Shown here: piece by piece, positions 36,421 to 45,089 of the stretch
How positions within the stretch are numbered: position 1 is the stretch's first letter
How the letters are laid out: every line of letters starts with the position of its first letter
Assembly (NCBI RefSeq): GCF_005144475.1
Contig: NZ_SWJZ01000009.1
Coordinates: forward strand, 1 to 64,000
From: Rhodobacter capsulatus
Lineage (GTDB): Bacteria; Pseudomonadota; Alphaproteobacteria; Rhodobacterales; Rhodobacteraceae
Direction: 5' to 3'
Length of the DNA: 64,000 bases
The notes under the pieces: model-generated
Told to the model about the DNA's origin: nothing
Databases searched by the model: none
What the model saw: the letters and a program-made list of their open reading frames with translations, nothing else
Made by a program: the position numbers and the translations under genes

Positions 36421-37140
36421 ATGCCGAACGACAATCTCGTGGTGATCGCCGCGATGGCCCGGAAAGGGGGGAGTGGCAAAACCACGCTCTCGCGCGCCCT
36501 GATCAGCGCTGCTGTTGCCGCTGGCCGTCGCGTCCTTTTGATCGATACCGACAGCACCGGCGTGCTCGGCACCTGGCACAAGCGGGCTGAAGCCGCGGGC
36601 TTGGGATCACCGCTCCTGCGATCGGCGACCGTCGAGAGCGTAGGGGCTGTGGATCGCCGGATCAAGCAGGTCTATGCGGCGGACTCGGCGGATTTCATCT
36701 TCATCGATACGGCAGGCGTCGGGGCCGAGTGGTCGGACGGGATCGCCGTTCTGGCCGATCACATCGTGACACCGGTGATGCTCTCGACCTCGGATCTCGA
36801 TGTCGGCGCGCAGACCGCCGACTGGTTCGAAAAGCTCCGCGCCCGCGTCGATGACCCCGACAGCCTTCCGCGCCACCATGTCGTTCTGAATATGGTTGAC
36901 CCCAAGACCACGCGCGCCGATGCCGCCCTCATCGAGGCGGCGATCGCACGGTTCCCAGTGGTCGAGACCGTGATGATGCGCCGGAATGCCTACAAGGAAA
37001 TGGACGAGAAGGGCCTCCTGCACGCTGTAGCGTTGCAAAAGCAGGCCGATCCGAACCCCCTCATGCGCCCGCATGTGCGCCATGTGGTCGAGGCCCTCGA
37101 AGAAGCGACCGACATCCTCAACAACATCCTGGCCGCGTGA
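36421..37140 (+). CDS. ParA/VirC1-like ATPase
   Basis: 239 residues. Deviant Walker A ARKGGSGKTTLSRAL near residue 15-25, LLIDTDSTGVLGTWHKRAE, IFIDTAGVG, and STSDLDVGAQTADWF. VirC1-type ParA proteins bring the relaxosome to the T4SS at the cell pole; a classical segregation role is also possible, but no ParB was seen. The repeat array lies directly upstream, and the virC2-like gene follows. Confidence 0.82.
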   Translation: MPNDNLVVIAAMARKGGSGKTTLSRALISAAVAAGRRVLLIDTDSTGVLGTWHKRAEAAGLGSPLLRSATVESVGAVDRRIKQVYAADSADFIFIDTAGVGAEWSDGIAVLADHIVTPVMLSTSDLDVGAQTADWFEKLRARVDDPDSLPRHHVVLNMVDPKTTRADAALIEAAIARFPVVETVMMRRNAYKEMDEKGLLHAVALQKQADPNPLMRPHVRHVVEALEEATDILNNILAA

Positions 37141-37150
37141 GGACGGGGCG

Positions 37151-37798
37151 GTGAGGAAGAAGATCCCGACCATCATGCGGCCCGACCCGGTATATGCAGC
37201 ATCCCTTCGGCCAGAGGTTGGAGAAGACCCCGGAAGGGAAGAGGTACGGCTCGCGGAGGTGATGCCAGAACCTGGGAGCGCGCAGCCCGCAGTCCTATAC
37301 GATCACGCTGCTTCGCCGCAAAGGACGCAGCCTGCGCCCACTCATCAAGCCAGACAGGAGGCAACTGGACCCGCTGAGCCTGCGGTCATGTCATCACCAA
37401 CCCGAACGCGACACAGTCCGGCGACGCGCAAGATCGACATCCGGGTGAATGCGCTGGAACGGCAAGAGGAAGCCCTGATCGATTGCGGCGTCGATCCCGC
37501 CCATGTCATCCGCGCCGCCCTGCGCCGCGCGGTCAAGAACTGGGAACTCGGGCCTGACTTCGTCGCCCCCTCAGAAGAGCAGCGCACGCGGATCACCGAA
37601 TGGCGAGCACGGACCTCGCTAGCGGTTGACGCGATGGCTGTGACCTCCCTCCTGCGCGCCCAAGACCCCCTTGACGTATTGAGTAAGTGGACCCTGATCC
37701 GCGGACAGTTGGAGCCCCGAGTCTGGGCCGAGATCGACGCTATCCTGAGCGAGATCGCCGCCTATGCTGCGGTGCCGCACGGAGATGACGAAGTCTAA
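37151..37798 (+). CDS. VirC2-like DNA-binding protein
   Basis: 215 residues from GTG 37151 (an ATG at 37175 is an alternative). A disordered N-terminal half precedes a ribbon-helix-helix-like domain (KIDIRVNALERQEEALIDCG, HVIRAALRRAVKNWELGP), as in VirC2. It probably binds the adjacent repeat array together with the ParA/VirC1 protein. Confidence 0.65.
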   Translation: MRKKIPTIMRPDPVYAASLRPEVGEDPGREEVRLAEVMPEPGSAQPAVLYDHAASPQRTQPAPTHQARQEATGPAEPAVMSSPTRTRHSPATRKIDIRVNALERQEEALIDCGVDPAHVIRAALRRAVKNWELGPDFVAPSEEQRTRITEWRARTSLAVDAMAVTSLLRAQDPLDVLSKWTLIRGQLEPRVWAEIDAILSEIAAYAAVPHGDDEV

Positions 37799-37955
37799 CC
37801 CATTGTTTAGGCGCGTTTCCGCCAAGCATCCGATCACAATTTTCCCGAAAGCACCTGTTCATCTTGCAGTTGCAGAAACCAGTCATTAACAACCCTGCCA
37901 AGGATAGAGTGGCCTCCTTTTTCCCGGTGCAGAGGTCCAGGTAGAGGAGCAGATT

Positions 37956-38126
37956 ATGTCCAACACAGCCCGCCTGACAGGCGAACCCATCATGCGCATC
38001 CTCTGCAAGAAGACCGACGCCCTTGTGGGCTATCTTTACCAGTGGAACAACGGCGACCTCCAACCGGCATGGATCAACGAGGCCATGGCCGAGGTCCGCT
38101 ACGAGCCCATGGTACAGGCCGCCTGA
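37956..38126 (+). CDS. Small conserved-looking hypothetical protein, 56 residues
   Basis: ATG 37956 has AGGAG 6 bases upstream. The product is MSNTARLTGEPIMRILCKKT followed by DALVGYLYQWNNGDLQPAWI and a short acidic helix. The clear ribosome-binding site and ordinary codon use support a real gene. Function unknown; it follows the virC2-like gene by 157 bases. Confidence 0.55.
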   Translation: MSNTARLTGEPIMRILCKKTDALVGYLYQWNNGDLQPAWINEAMAEVRYEPMVQAA

Positions 38127-38166
38127 AGCGGGGAGACGCCCAGCTGGTTAAACGCCAGCGCTCGGG

Positions 38167-38240
38167 ATGATGCATAGAATTCGCTTTCATGCATCATGAG
38201 TCGCCATTATTGTGAGTTATAGAAATGGATCCTATAGCTC
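38167..38240. promoter_or_regulatory. Two inverted repeats upstream of fic
   Basis: ATGATGCAT (38167-38175) and ATGCATCAT (38189-38197) form a perfect 9-bp inverted repeat. GAGTTATAG (38214-38222) and CTATAGCTC (38232-38240) form a second with 8 of 9 matches, ending at the fic ATG. They are likely operators, perhaps for the winged-helix tail of the Fic protein itself. Confidence 0.5.
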
Positions 38241-39371
38241 ATGCGCTGGAACTGGAATCAACCCGACTGGCCGAATTTCGTCTATGACAGCGCTGCCATC
38301 GAACCTCTCGAGCGGCGGTTCCTGCTGTCATCCGGCGAGATTCTCGGCGCCGTCCGCCATGTGACCGGCGATGAACGCGACCGGCTGCGCATCGAACTTC
38401 TGAGTGAAGAGGCGATGCGGACAAGCGCCATCGAAGGCGAGGTGCTAGACAGGGGCAGTGTGCAATCCTCCCTCCGGCGGCAATTCGGTCTGATCACTGA
38501 CGGTGCGCCATCGAAGCCCAAGGAACAGGGCGTCGCAGAGATGATGGTCGACGTCTACTCGACCTACGGCGCGCCTCTGACCCACGAGACCCTCAGCCAC
38601 TGGCACGGGATGCTCCTGGCACATGACCGAAGCCTCGAGACCATCGGTGCCTACCGGCGACATGCCGACGCGATGCAGATCGTCTCCGGCAGGATCGACC
38701 GACCGACGGTGCATTTCGAAGCACCGCCTTCGGCGCATGTCCAAGGTGAGATGGACGTGTTCGTCGACTGGTTCAACCGAACGGTACCAGACGGTCCAAC
38801 GCCCCTGCCGGCTCTGACCCGAGCGGCGCTTGGGCACCTCTGGTTCGAAAGCATCCACCCCTTCGAAGATGGCAATGGTCGCCTCGGCCGCGCCCTGGCG
38901 GAAAAATCCCTTGCCCAGAACATCGGCCAGCCGAGCCTGATCGCGCTAGCCTATACGATCGAACGGGACCGGAAGGCCTATTACGACCAGCTCGAGATCC
39001 ACCAGAAAACGCTGGACGTAACCGGCTGGCTGATCTGGTTCGCCGAGATCGTTCTGAAGGCGCAGCAGGTAACGCTGACACGGGTCGCGTTCTTCATCGC
39101 CAAGGCGAAGTTCTACGACCAGTTCCGTGATCGACTGAACGAGCGACAAGCCAAGGTGATTGAGCGCATGTTCCGCGAGGGGCCCGACGGGTTCAAAGGC
39201 GGCCTCAGCGCCGAGAACTACATCGCAATAACCGGCACGTCACGCGCCACCACAACGCGGGACCTGCAGGACCTCGTGGAGATGGGCGCGCTTAGCCGTA
39301 CCGGGGACCGGCGGCATACGCGGTATTGGCTAGGAGTCGCGGAAACAACGATATCGCAGGGTTCGTCGTAA
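38241..39371 (+). CDS. Fic family protein with C-terminal winged helix
   Basis: 376 residues, intact. The N-terminal DUF4172/Fic_N region contains the inhibitory motif TSAIEGE. The core is HPFEDGNGRLGRAL with the catalytic His, and the C-terminus is a winged helix (YIAITGTSRATTTRDLQDLV). Such proteins AMPylate targets and often control their own expression. It opens the defence block ahead of the type I R-M operon. Two inverted repeats precede it. A second, broken Fic gene lies at 10940. Confidence 0.9.
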   Translation: MRWNWNQPDWPNFVYDSAAIEPLERRFLLSSGEILGAVRHVTGDERDRLRIELLSEEAMRTSAIEGEVLDRGSVQSSLRRQFGLITDGAPSKPKEQGVAEMMVDVYSTYGAPLTHETLSHWHGMLLAHDRSLETIGAYRRHADAMQIVSGRIDRPTVHFEAPPSAHVQGEMDVFVDWFNRTVPDGPTPLPALTRAALGHLWFESIHPFEDGNGRLGRALAEKSLAQNIGQPSLIALAYTIERDRKAYYDQLEIHQKTLDVTGWLIWFAEIVLKAQQVTLTRVAFFIAKAKFYDQFRDRLNERQAKVIERMFREGPDGFKGGLSAENYIAITGTSRATTTRDLQDLVEMGALSRTGDRRHTRYWLGVAETTISQGSS

Positions 39372-39523
39372 CCCAAACGAGCGAAGGACCTGGGTCAAAC
39401 GCCACCATGGGAAATCACATATCCGCTAGTGGATAAGGTCGAGGAACGCCCGCAGGAGCATCAAATATTGATTTCTTTAATGGAAGAATGAAAGGTGACT
39501 CATTATCCGCGAGGAGATGCCCG

Positions 39524-39703
39524 ATGGGTGAGGATGCCGCGAAGCTTTCGAACCTGAATCTGAAGATCACCGAGGACGAGCGGTGGGCCTTCAAAGAGCT
39601 CTGCGTCCGGCACCGGATGAGCCAAGTCGACGGTTTCCGGCTGGCGGCCCGGCTTCTGGAAGACCACCTCGAGACGCACAAGAAGAAGAGTGAAGGCGAA
39701 TAG
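39524..39703 (+). CDS. Small ribbon-helix-helix-like protein before hsdM
   Basis: 59 residues from ATG 39524, with GAGGAG 8 bases upstream. The product has a strand (LSNLNLKITEDERWAFKELC) followed by two helices, as in RHH repressors and antitoxins. Its stop is directly followed by the hsdM ATG, so it is the first gene of the R-M operon and may control it. The in-frame ATG at 39488 is less likely because it lacks a ribosome-binding site. Confidence 0.65.
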   Translation: MGEDAAKLSNLNLKITEDERWAFKELCVRHRMSQVDGFRLAARLLEDHLETHKKKSEGE

Positions 39704-41722
39704 ATGAATACCCATACGACGAACACCTCCCTAGCGGATTTCATCTGGAAGAACGCGGACGACCTCTGGGGGAACTTCAAGCACGTCGATTTCGGAAAGG
39801 TCATCCTGCCCTTCACCCTGCTGCGCCGGCTGGAATGCGTGCTCGAACCGACCCGGGACCAGGTGCGCGAAACCGTCAAGACCATGAAGGACAGCGGGAT
39901 CGACCTGGGCGTGATCCTCCGGACCCAGACCGGTTACCCGTTCTACAACACCTCGAACTACGACCTCCGCAGCCTGGGCGCGACCCGGACCCGCCAGAAC
40001 CTCGAGGATTACATCGCCTCCTTCTCCGACAACGCCCGGGTCATCTTCGAACAGTTCGACTTCGCGAACACGCTGGCCCGGATGGACAAGGCCGGGGTCC
40101 TCTACAAGATCTGTCAGAACTTCGCCGCAATCGACCTGCATCCGGACGCGGTTCCGGAACGGGTCATGTCCAACGTCTACGAACACCTGATCCGGCGGTT
40201 CGGGGCCGAGGTGAACGAGGCCGCCGAGGACTTCATGACCCCACGCGACGTGGTCCATCTGGCCATCGAGCTGCTGCTCGACCCGGATGACCAGATGTTC
40301 ATCGACAACCCGGGGCTCATCCGGACGCTGTATGACCCGACCTGCGGCACCGGCGGTTTTCTGTCCGACGGCATGGAACATGTGAACGCCCTGCGCGACC
40401 GCTACTCCATCGCCCCGGTCATCGTGCCCTACGGCCAGGAACTGGAGCCGGAGACCCACGCCGTCTGCCTGGCCTCGATGCTGCTCAAGACCGTCGAGTC
40501 CGATCCGGGCCGGGACCTGTCGAAGAACATCAAACTGGGCAGCACCCTGTCCGACGACAAGCTCACGAACGAGAAGTTCCACTACTGCGTCTCGAATCCG
40601 CCCTTCGGCAAGAAGTGGGAGATGGATCAGGCCGCAGTGGTCCGGGAACATCAGGAAAAGGGGTTCGAGGGCCGGTTCGGCCCCAAGCTGCCCCGGGTCA
40701 GCGACGGGTCGATGCTGTTCCTCCTCCACCTTCTCAGCAAGCTGGAGGCGCCGGAGCGTGGCGGCGGGCGGGCGGCGATCGTCCTCTCCGGCTCGCCCCT
40801 GTTCAACGGAAACGCGGGTCAGGGCGAATCCGAAATTCGGCGCTATCTGGTGGAGGAGGACGTGGTCGAGGCGATCATCGCCCTTCCGACCGAGATCTTC
40901 TTCCGGACCGGGATCGGCACCTACATCTGGCTTCTGTCGAACAAGAAACCGGCCCACCGGAAGGGGCACGTCCAGCTGATCGACGCGACCGCGCTGTATG
41001 AGCCGATGCGCAAGAGCGAGGGGAACAAGCGTCGCCGGGTCGGGGACGACCAGATCCGCCAGATCGTCCAGATGTATTCCGACTTCGCCGAGACGAAGGA
41101 AAGCCGGATCTTCGACGCCCGCGATTTCGGCTATCGCCGGGTCAAGGTCCTGCGCCCGCTGCGCAAGAAGGTCGTGATGTCGCCCGAGGGGCTGGCCGCG
41201 CTGGCGGATGAAACCGCCTGGGGCAAGCTGTCTACGGAGGAACAGGCGGCCTGGACCGCGCTGTTTCAGGCGGACATGGGCGAGGCGCACGGTTGGCACC
41301 GGTTCGAGGCCTGGGTCAAGAACGCGGTCAAGCGCGACCCGGGGCTGGGCCGCGTGAACGCCGCCCTGATCAAGGCGTTCCAGAAGGCGTTCGGGGTGCG
41401 CGACCCGGACCTTGACCCGATTCTGGACAAGTCCGGCGCGGTGATCCCCGATGACGACCTGACGGATTTCGAGAACATCCCCCTTGGCACCGACATCCGG
41501 GACTATATGGCGCAGGAGGTGCTGCCCCATGCGCCCGACGCCTATGTGGATGACGGGTTCCGCGACGAATACGACGGTCAGGTGGGCATCGTGGGGTATG
41601 AGATCAACTTCAACCGCTACTTCTATGAATACCAGCCGCCCCGCGATCTGGAGGAGATCGACGCCGAGCTGAAGGCGGTCGAGGCGGAAATCGCGGCGGT
41701 GCTGGCGGAGGTGACGGAATGA
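39704..41722 (+). CDS. hsdM: Type I restriction-modification methyltransferase HsdM
   Basis: 672 residues. HsdM_N helices come first (SLADFIWKNADDLWGNFKHV), then the SAM motif DPTCGTGGFLSDGM and the catalytic N6-adenine motif SNPPFGKKW. The C-terminal part is longer than in short HsdM proteins and ends with a coiled coil. It methylates adenine in the host recognition site. It overlaps hsdS by 4 bases. Confidence 0.95.
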   Translation: MNTHTTNTSLADFIWKNADDLWGNFKHVDFGKVILPFTLLRRLECVLEPTRDQVRETVKTMKDSGIDLGVILRTQTGYPFYNTSNYDLRSLGATRTRQNLEDYIASFSDNARVIFEQFDFANTLARMDKAGVLYKICQNFAAIDLHPDAVPERVMSNVYEHLIRRFGAEVNEAAEDFMTPRDVVHLAIELLLDPDDQMFIDNPGLIRTLYDPTCGTGGFLSDGMEHVNALRDRYSIAPVIVPYGQELEPETHAVCLASMLLKTVESDPGRDLSKNIKLGSTLSDDKLTNEKFHYCVSNPPFGKKWEMDQAAVVREHQEKGFEGRFGPKLPRVSDGSMLFLLHLLSKLEAPERGGGRAAIVLSGSPLFNGNAGQGESEIRRYLVEEDVVEAIIALPTEIFFRTGIGTYIWLLSNKKPAHRKGHVQLIDATALYEPMRKSEGNKRRRVGDDQIRQIVQMYSDFAETKESRIFDARDFGYRRVKVLRPLRKKVVMSPEGLAALADETAWGKLSTEEQAAWTALFQADMGEAHGWHRFEAWVKNAVKRDPGLGRVNAALIKAFQKAFGVRDPDLDPILDKSGAVIPDDDLTDFENIPLGTDIRDYMAQEVLPHAPDAYVDDGFRDEYDGQVGIVGYEINFNRYFYEYQPPRDLEEIDAELKAVEAEIAAVLAEVTE

Positions 41723-43038
41723 GCCTTCCGGCTTACGATGTTTTTAAGGTTGCTCCAGTGGAGTGGCTTGGTCCCCTTCCTGCCCATTGGGGCGCGGCTG
41801 CGATCAAACGGCTTGTGTTAACCCCGATAACTGACGGTCCGCACGAAACCCCACAGTTTCACGAGTCTGGCATCCCGTTTGTATCCGCAGAAGCGGTGGG
41901 CACCGGAAAGATAAATTTTGAAAAAATAAGAGGATATATCTCAAGCGAGGATCATTTACGATACTCTCGAAAGTACTTTCCCAAGAAGAACGACATCTTC
42001 CTGGTTAAGTCTGGAGCTACCACAGGTGTAAGTGCCATTGTAGAAGTGGATACTGAATTCAACATCTGGTCCCCACTGGCTGTGGTTCGGTGCGATAGCG
42101 AAAAGATAATCCCCCATTTTATGCTTTACGCCCTTCGGAGCAGAAATTTCCTTGACGGGATCGCCCTGAATTGGAGTTACGGCACTCAACAGAATATCGG
42201 TATGGGCGTTCTAGAAAGGCTACACGTACCCCTTCCGCCCAAATCAGAACAAGAAAAGATTGTAGCCTTCCTGAATGGGTCAGTTTCAAAGGTCGACAGC
42301 CTGATCGAGAAGAAGACCCGGTTCATCGCGCTGCTGAAGGAAAAGCGGGCGGCCGTGATCACCCATGCGGTGACCAAGGGCATCGACCCGGACGCGCCGA
42401 TAAAGGACTCGGGCGTGGACTGGCTGGGCCGCGTGCCCGCCCATTGGGAGGTGCTGCGCATCGCGGCCCTGTTCCGCGAGGTCTCACGCCCGGCGGACCC
42501 GGCCCTGCCGGTCCTGTCCGTGTCCATCCACGACGGTGTGACGGACGGGGAACTTGCCGACGAGGACCGGGACCGGAAGGTCGCCCTCAGCGAGGACCGG
42601 ACCAAATATCAGGGCGTCGCGCCCGGCGATCTGGTCTACAACATGATGCGCGCATGGCAGGGCGCGTTCGGGGCGGTCACGGTCAAGGGGTTGGTCAGCC
42701 CGGCCTATGTGGTCGCGGCCCCGGTCACCACGTTCCGGACCAAGTTCATCGAACACCTTCTTCATACAAAGAGCGCCGCCGAAGAAATCCGCCGGTTCTC
42801 GCGCGGCATCGCGGATTTCCGGATGCGGCTTTACTGGGATCATTTCCGGGCGCTGAAGGTCTGCCTACCGCCGCTGGAGGAACAAGACCGCATCCTGTCC
42901 GAGATCGACACAGAATCCGCCCGCATCGATGGCCTGATCGCCCTGACCGAGCGCAGCATCGACCTCCTGCGTGAGAAGCGCGCGGCGCTGATCACCGCCG
43001 CCGTGACCGGCAAGATCGACGTGAGGGCTGCGGCATGA
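41719..43038 (+). CDS. hsdS: Type I restriction-modification specificity subunit HsdS
   Basis: 439 residues with two target-recognition domains, each opened by a WLG.LPAHW motif (EWLGPLPAHWG; DWLGRVPAHWEV), separated by conserved helices (VDSLIEKKTRFIALLKEKRA; second ARIDGLIALTERSIDLLREK). This sets the bipartite DNA target. TRD1 (about 41740-42260) is visibly less GC-rich than the rest, in keeping with exchange of specificity modules. An Abi gene follows after 166 bases. Confidence 0.93.
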   Translation: MSLPAYDVFKVAPVEWLGPLPAHWGAAAIKRLVLTPITDGPHETPQFHESGIPFVSAEAVGTGKINFEKIRGYISSEDHLRYSRKYFPKKNDIFLVKSGATTGVSAIVEVDTEFNIWSPLAVVRCDSEKIIPHFMLYALRSRNFLDGIALNWSYGTQQNIGMGVLERLHVPLPPKSEQEKIVAFLNGSVSKVDSLIEKKTRFIALLKEKRAAVITHAVTKGIDPDAPIKDSGVDWLGRVPAHWEVLRIAALFREVSRPADPALPVLSVSIHDGVTDGELADEDRDRKVALSEDRTKYQGVAPGDLVYNMMRAWQGAFGAVTVKGLVSPAYVVAAPVTTFRTKFIEHLLHTKSAAEEIRRFSRGIADFRMRLYWDHFRALKVCLPPLEEQDRILSEIDTESARIDGLIALTERSIDLLREKRAALITAAVTGKIDVRAAA

Positions 43039-43204
43039 CTTTTGGCGCGGACCGGTCGGTTTCTTATTGCTTTGGTAGGATTCCTGCCCTATCTACTGTG
43101 TCAACAAGACCCGCCACGCCTCGGACGGAACCTCGGTTTCGCACTGCGCACCCCGGCGGGTTACTTGTTTTCAGGGTATCGCTTTCGCGGCGCAGAGGTG
43201 CCGC

Positions 43205-44107
43205 ATGAAGTTCGAAAAACCTGCCGTTTCCGTCCCGGATCAGGTCAAGCTCCTCAAACGTCGTGGCATGGCTGTCAGGGATGAAGCCCTTGCACAGCAC
43301 TACCTGAACTTCATCTCCTACTACCGGCTGCGGGCCTACTGGCTGCCCTTCGAGGTGCCCGCCGCGAACAACGGCGATCACGCTTTCCGCGACGGGACAA
43401 CCTTCGAGGACGTGCTGACGCTCTACATCTTCGACCGCGAACTTCGGCTCCTGGTTCTGGACGCCATCGAGCGGGTCGAGGTGGCCCTGCGCGCACAATG
43501 GGCGCATCACATGGCGATGACCTATGGCCCCCATGGTTACCTCGAACAGGGCCACTATGCCCATATCGGGCGTCATGCAGATGCGGTTGCGGAGCTCAAG
43601 AAAGAATTTGCGCGCTCGCGCGACACGTTCGCCACCCATTATCGCGACAAATACACGTCGCCGACGCTGCCACCGGTCTGGATGGCGGCAGAAGTCATGT
43701 CCTTCGGCTTGCTGTCGAAATTCTACAGCGATCTGAAGCTGCGCAGCGATAGAAACGCCATCGCCGCCCCCTTCGCCCTGGATGAGAAGGTCGTCACATC
43801 TTTCGCCCACCATATCAGCCACGCGCGCAACATTTGCGCCCACCACGGTAGGCTGTGGAACAAGCGCTTCACGGTGAAAATGACGGTTCCGAAATATCCC
43901 GCAAAACTGCCGGTCGCCATGCGGGATGCCGATCCGCGCTATCTGCACAACACCCTGGTGATGCTCGATTACCTGCTGGCCCTGATCGCGCCGGGCAATG
44001 AGTGGAAAAAACGCCTTGTGGCACTGATCGACAGCTGCCCGTTGGCCGATCCTGCCAGCATGGGGTTTCCGGCGGATTGGCGCGCCAGAGCAGCATGGAG
44101 GGTATGA
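43205..44107 (+). CDS. Abi_2 (AbiD/AbiF) family abortive-infection protein
   Basis: 300 residues. N-terminal [20 protein letters not shown] and [10 protein letters not shown] are typical of Abi_2. The HEPN-type motif [12 protein letters not shown] near residue 216 supplies R-x4-6-H for RNA cleavage. It is thought to kill or arrest infected cells. AGAGGT precedes the ATG. It sits inside the hsd operon between hsdS and the GIY-YIG gene, making a combined restriction and abortive unit likely. Confidence 0.85.
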   Translation: MKFEKPAVSVPDQVKLLKRRGMAVRDEALAQHYLNFISYYRLRAYWLPFEVPAANNGDHAFRDGTTFEDVLTLYIFDRELRLLVLDAIERVEVALRAQWAHHMAMTYGPHGYLEQGHYAHIGRHADAVAELKKEFARSRDTFATHYRDKYTSPTLPPVWMAAEVMSFGLLSKFYSDLKLRSDRNAIAAPFALDEKVVTSFAHHISHARNICAHHGRLWNKRFTVKMTVPKYPAKLPVAMRDADPRYLHNTLVMLDYLLALIAPGNEWKKRLVALIDSCPLADPASMGFPADWRARAAWRV

Positions 44108-44109
44108 GA

Positions 44110-44166
44110 ATGCCGATTGCTGTCCAAGCGACGCTGGCGAGGCTTCTGAACGAGGTGGCCGCATGA
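44110..44166 (+). other. 18-codon ORF overlapping the GIY-YIG start
   Basis: MPIAVQATLARLLNEVAA, two bases after the abi stop and overlapping the next ATG by 4 bases. It may couple translation across the junction, or be the last bit of a lost gene. No other evidence for a functional peptide. Confidence 0.3.
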
Positions 44167-45089
44167 CCACGGGTGAGACCTTCGGCAGGACCATCCAGCT
44201 TTTCCTGGTCGACGGGAAACCCACGGGCCTGCGCAAGGCCACGATCCACGGCTGGACCGGCCTGTTGTTCGTCAGCGGCGCCTCGGCCTTCGGCGATCTG
44301 ACCGCCCGGGCCGAGGTGGACCGGACCGGAGTCTATATCCTGTCCGGCCCGGACCCGGACAAGCCCGGCGTGACCCGGGTCTATATCGGGTCGGGGAACT
44401 CCGTCTCTGAGCGGATCGAACAGAGCGCGAAGAAGCGCGACTTCTGGGAAACCGCGATCACCGTCACCACCAGCGATGACGACCTGTCTAAGGGGCATGC
44501 CGAATACCTTGAGGCGCGGCTGATCCGCCTGACCGCGCAGGCGGGCCGGGTGACGCTGGATAACGGCACCCAACCCGATACCGACCGCCGCCGCCTGCCC
44601 GAGGCGGATGTCGCGAACATGGAACAGTTCCTGTCGAACCTGAAGATCATCCTGCCGGTTATCGGGCTGGATATGCTCAAGCCTCAGCCCCGGGCCGTGA
44701 CGCAGGTCGCGAAACCTGCCGAGGAGCGGACGGTCGAAGAGGTTCACTTCGAGATCCGCCACAAGAGCGGCGTTCAGGCGACCGCCGTGGAAGAGGACGG
44801 GGAATTTGTAGTGCTGGAAGGATCCGAGGCCCTGATCGGGACCGGGTACGTCCAGCAGAGCTATGGCGGCCTGAAGGAAAAGATGATCGCGGATGGCGCG
44901 CTGGTTCCCCATGCCCCGGACCGGATGCGCTTCGCCAAGCCCTGGCCGTTCGGCAGCCCCTCGGCCGCGGCGGCGGTGGTACTGGACCGGAACAGTAACG
45001 GGCGGCTGGAATGGAAGGTCCGGGGATCGAAGCTGAATTATCACGAGTGGCAGCAGGCGCAAGCCGGCGGGTCGGAGGTGACGGAATGA
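44163..45089 (+). CDS. GIY-YIG nuclease-like protein with DUF4357
   Basis: 308 residues. The central GIY-YIG module is TGVYILSGPDPDKPGVTRVY then IGSGNSVSERI with a Glu in AEYLEARLI. The C-terminal part (VEEDGEFVVLEGSEALIG, YGGLKEKMIADGAL) matches DUF4357. Such proteins often accompany type I R-M loci; a nuclease or nucleic-acid-binding role is assumed. It overlaps hsdR by 4 bases. Confidence 0.78.
   Translation: MTTGETFGRTIQLFLVDGKPTGLRKATIHGWTGLLFVSGASAFGDLTARAEVDRTGVYILSGPDPDKPGVTRVYIGSGNSVSERIEQSAKKRDFWETAITVTTSDDDLSKGHAEYLEARLIRLTAQAGRVTLDNGTQPDTDRRRLPEADVANMEQFLSNLKIILPVIGLDMLKPQPRAVTQVAKPAEERTVEEVHFEIRHKSGVQATAVEEDGEFVVLEGSEALIGTGYVQQSYGGLKEKMIADGALVPHAPDRMRFAKPWPFGSPSAAAAVVLDRNSNGRLEWKVRGSKLNYHEWQQAQAGGSEVTE

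Noticed and set aside
35860-36445. Cys-rich open frames on both strands upstream of virC1
   Set aside because: The Cys codons come from the TGC-containing repeat; no ribosome-binding site or domain.
39731-41530. 599-codon open frame on the minus strand
   Set aside because: It lies fully antisense to hsdM, whose motifs are complete; the composition is typical of a GC-rich shadow frame.
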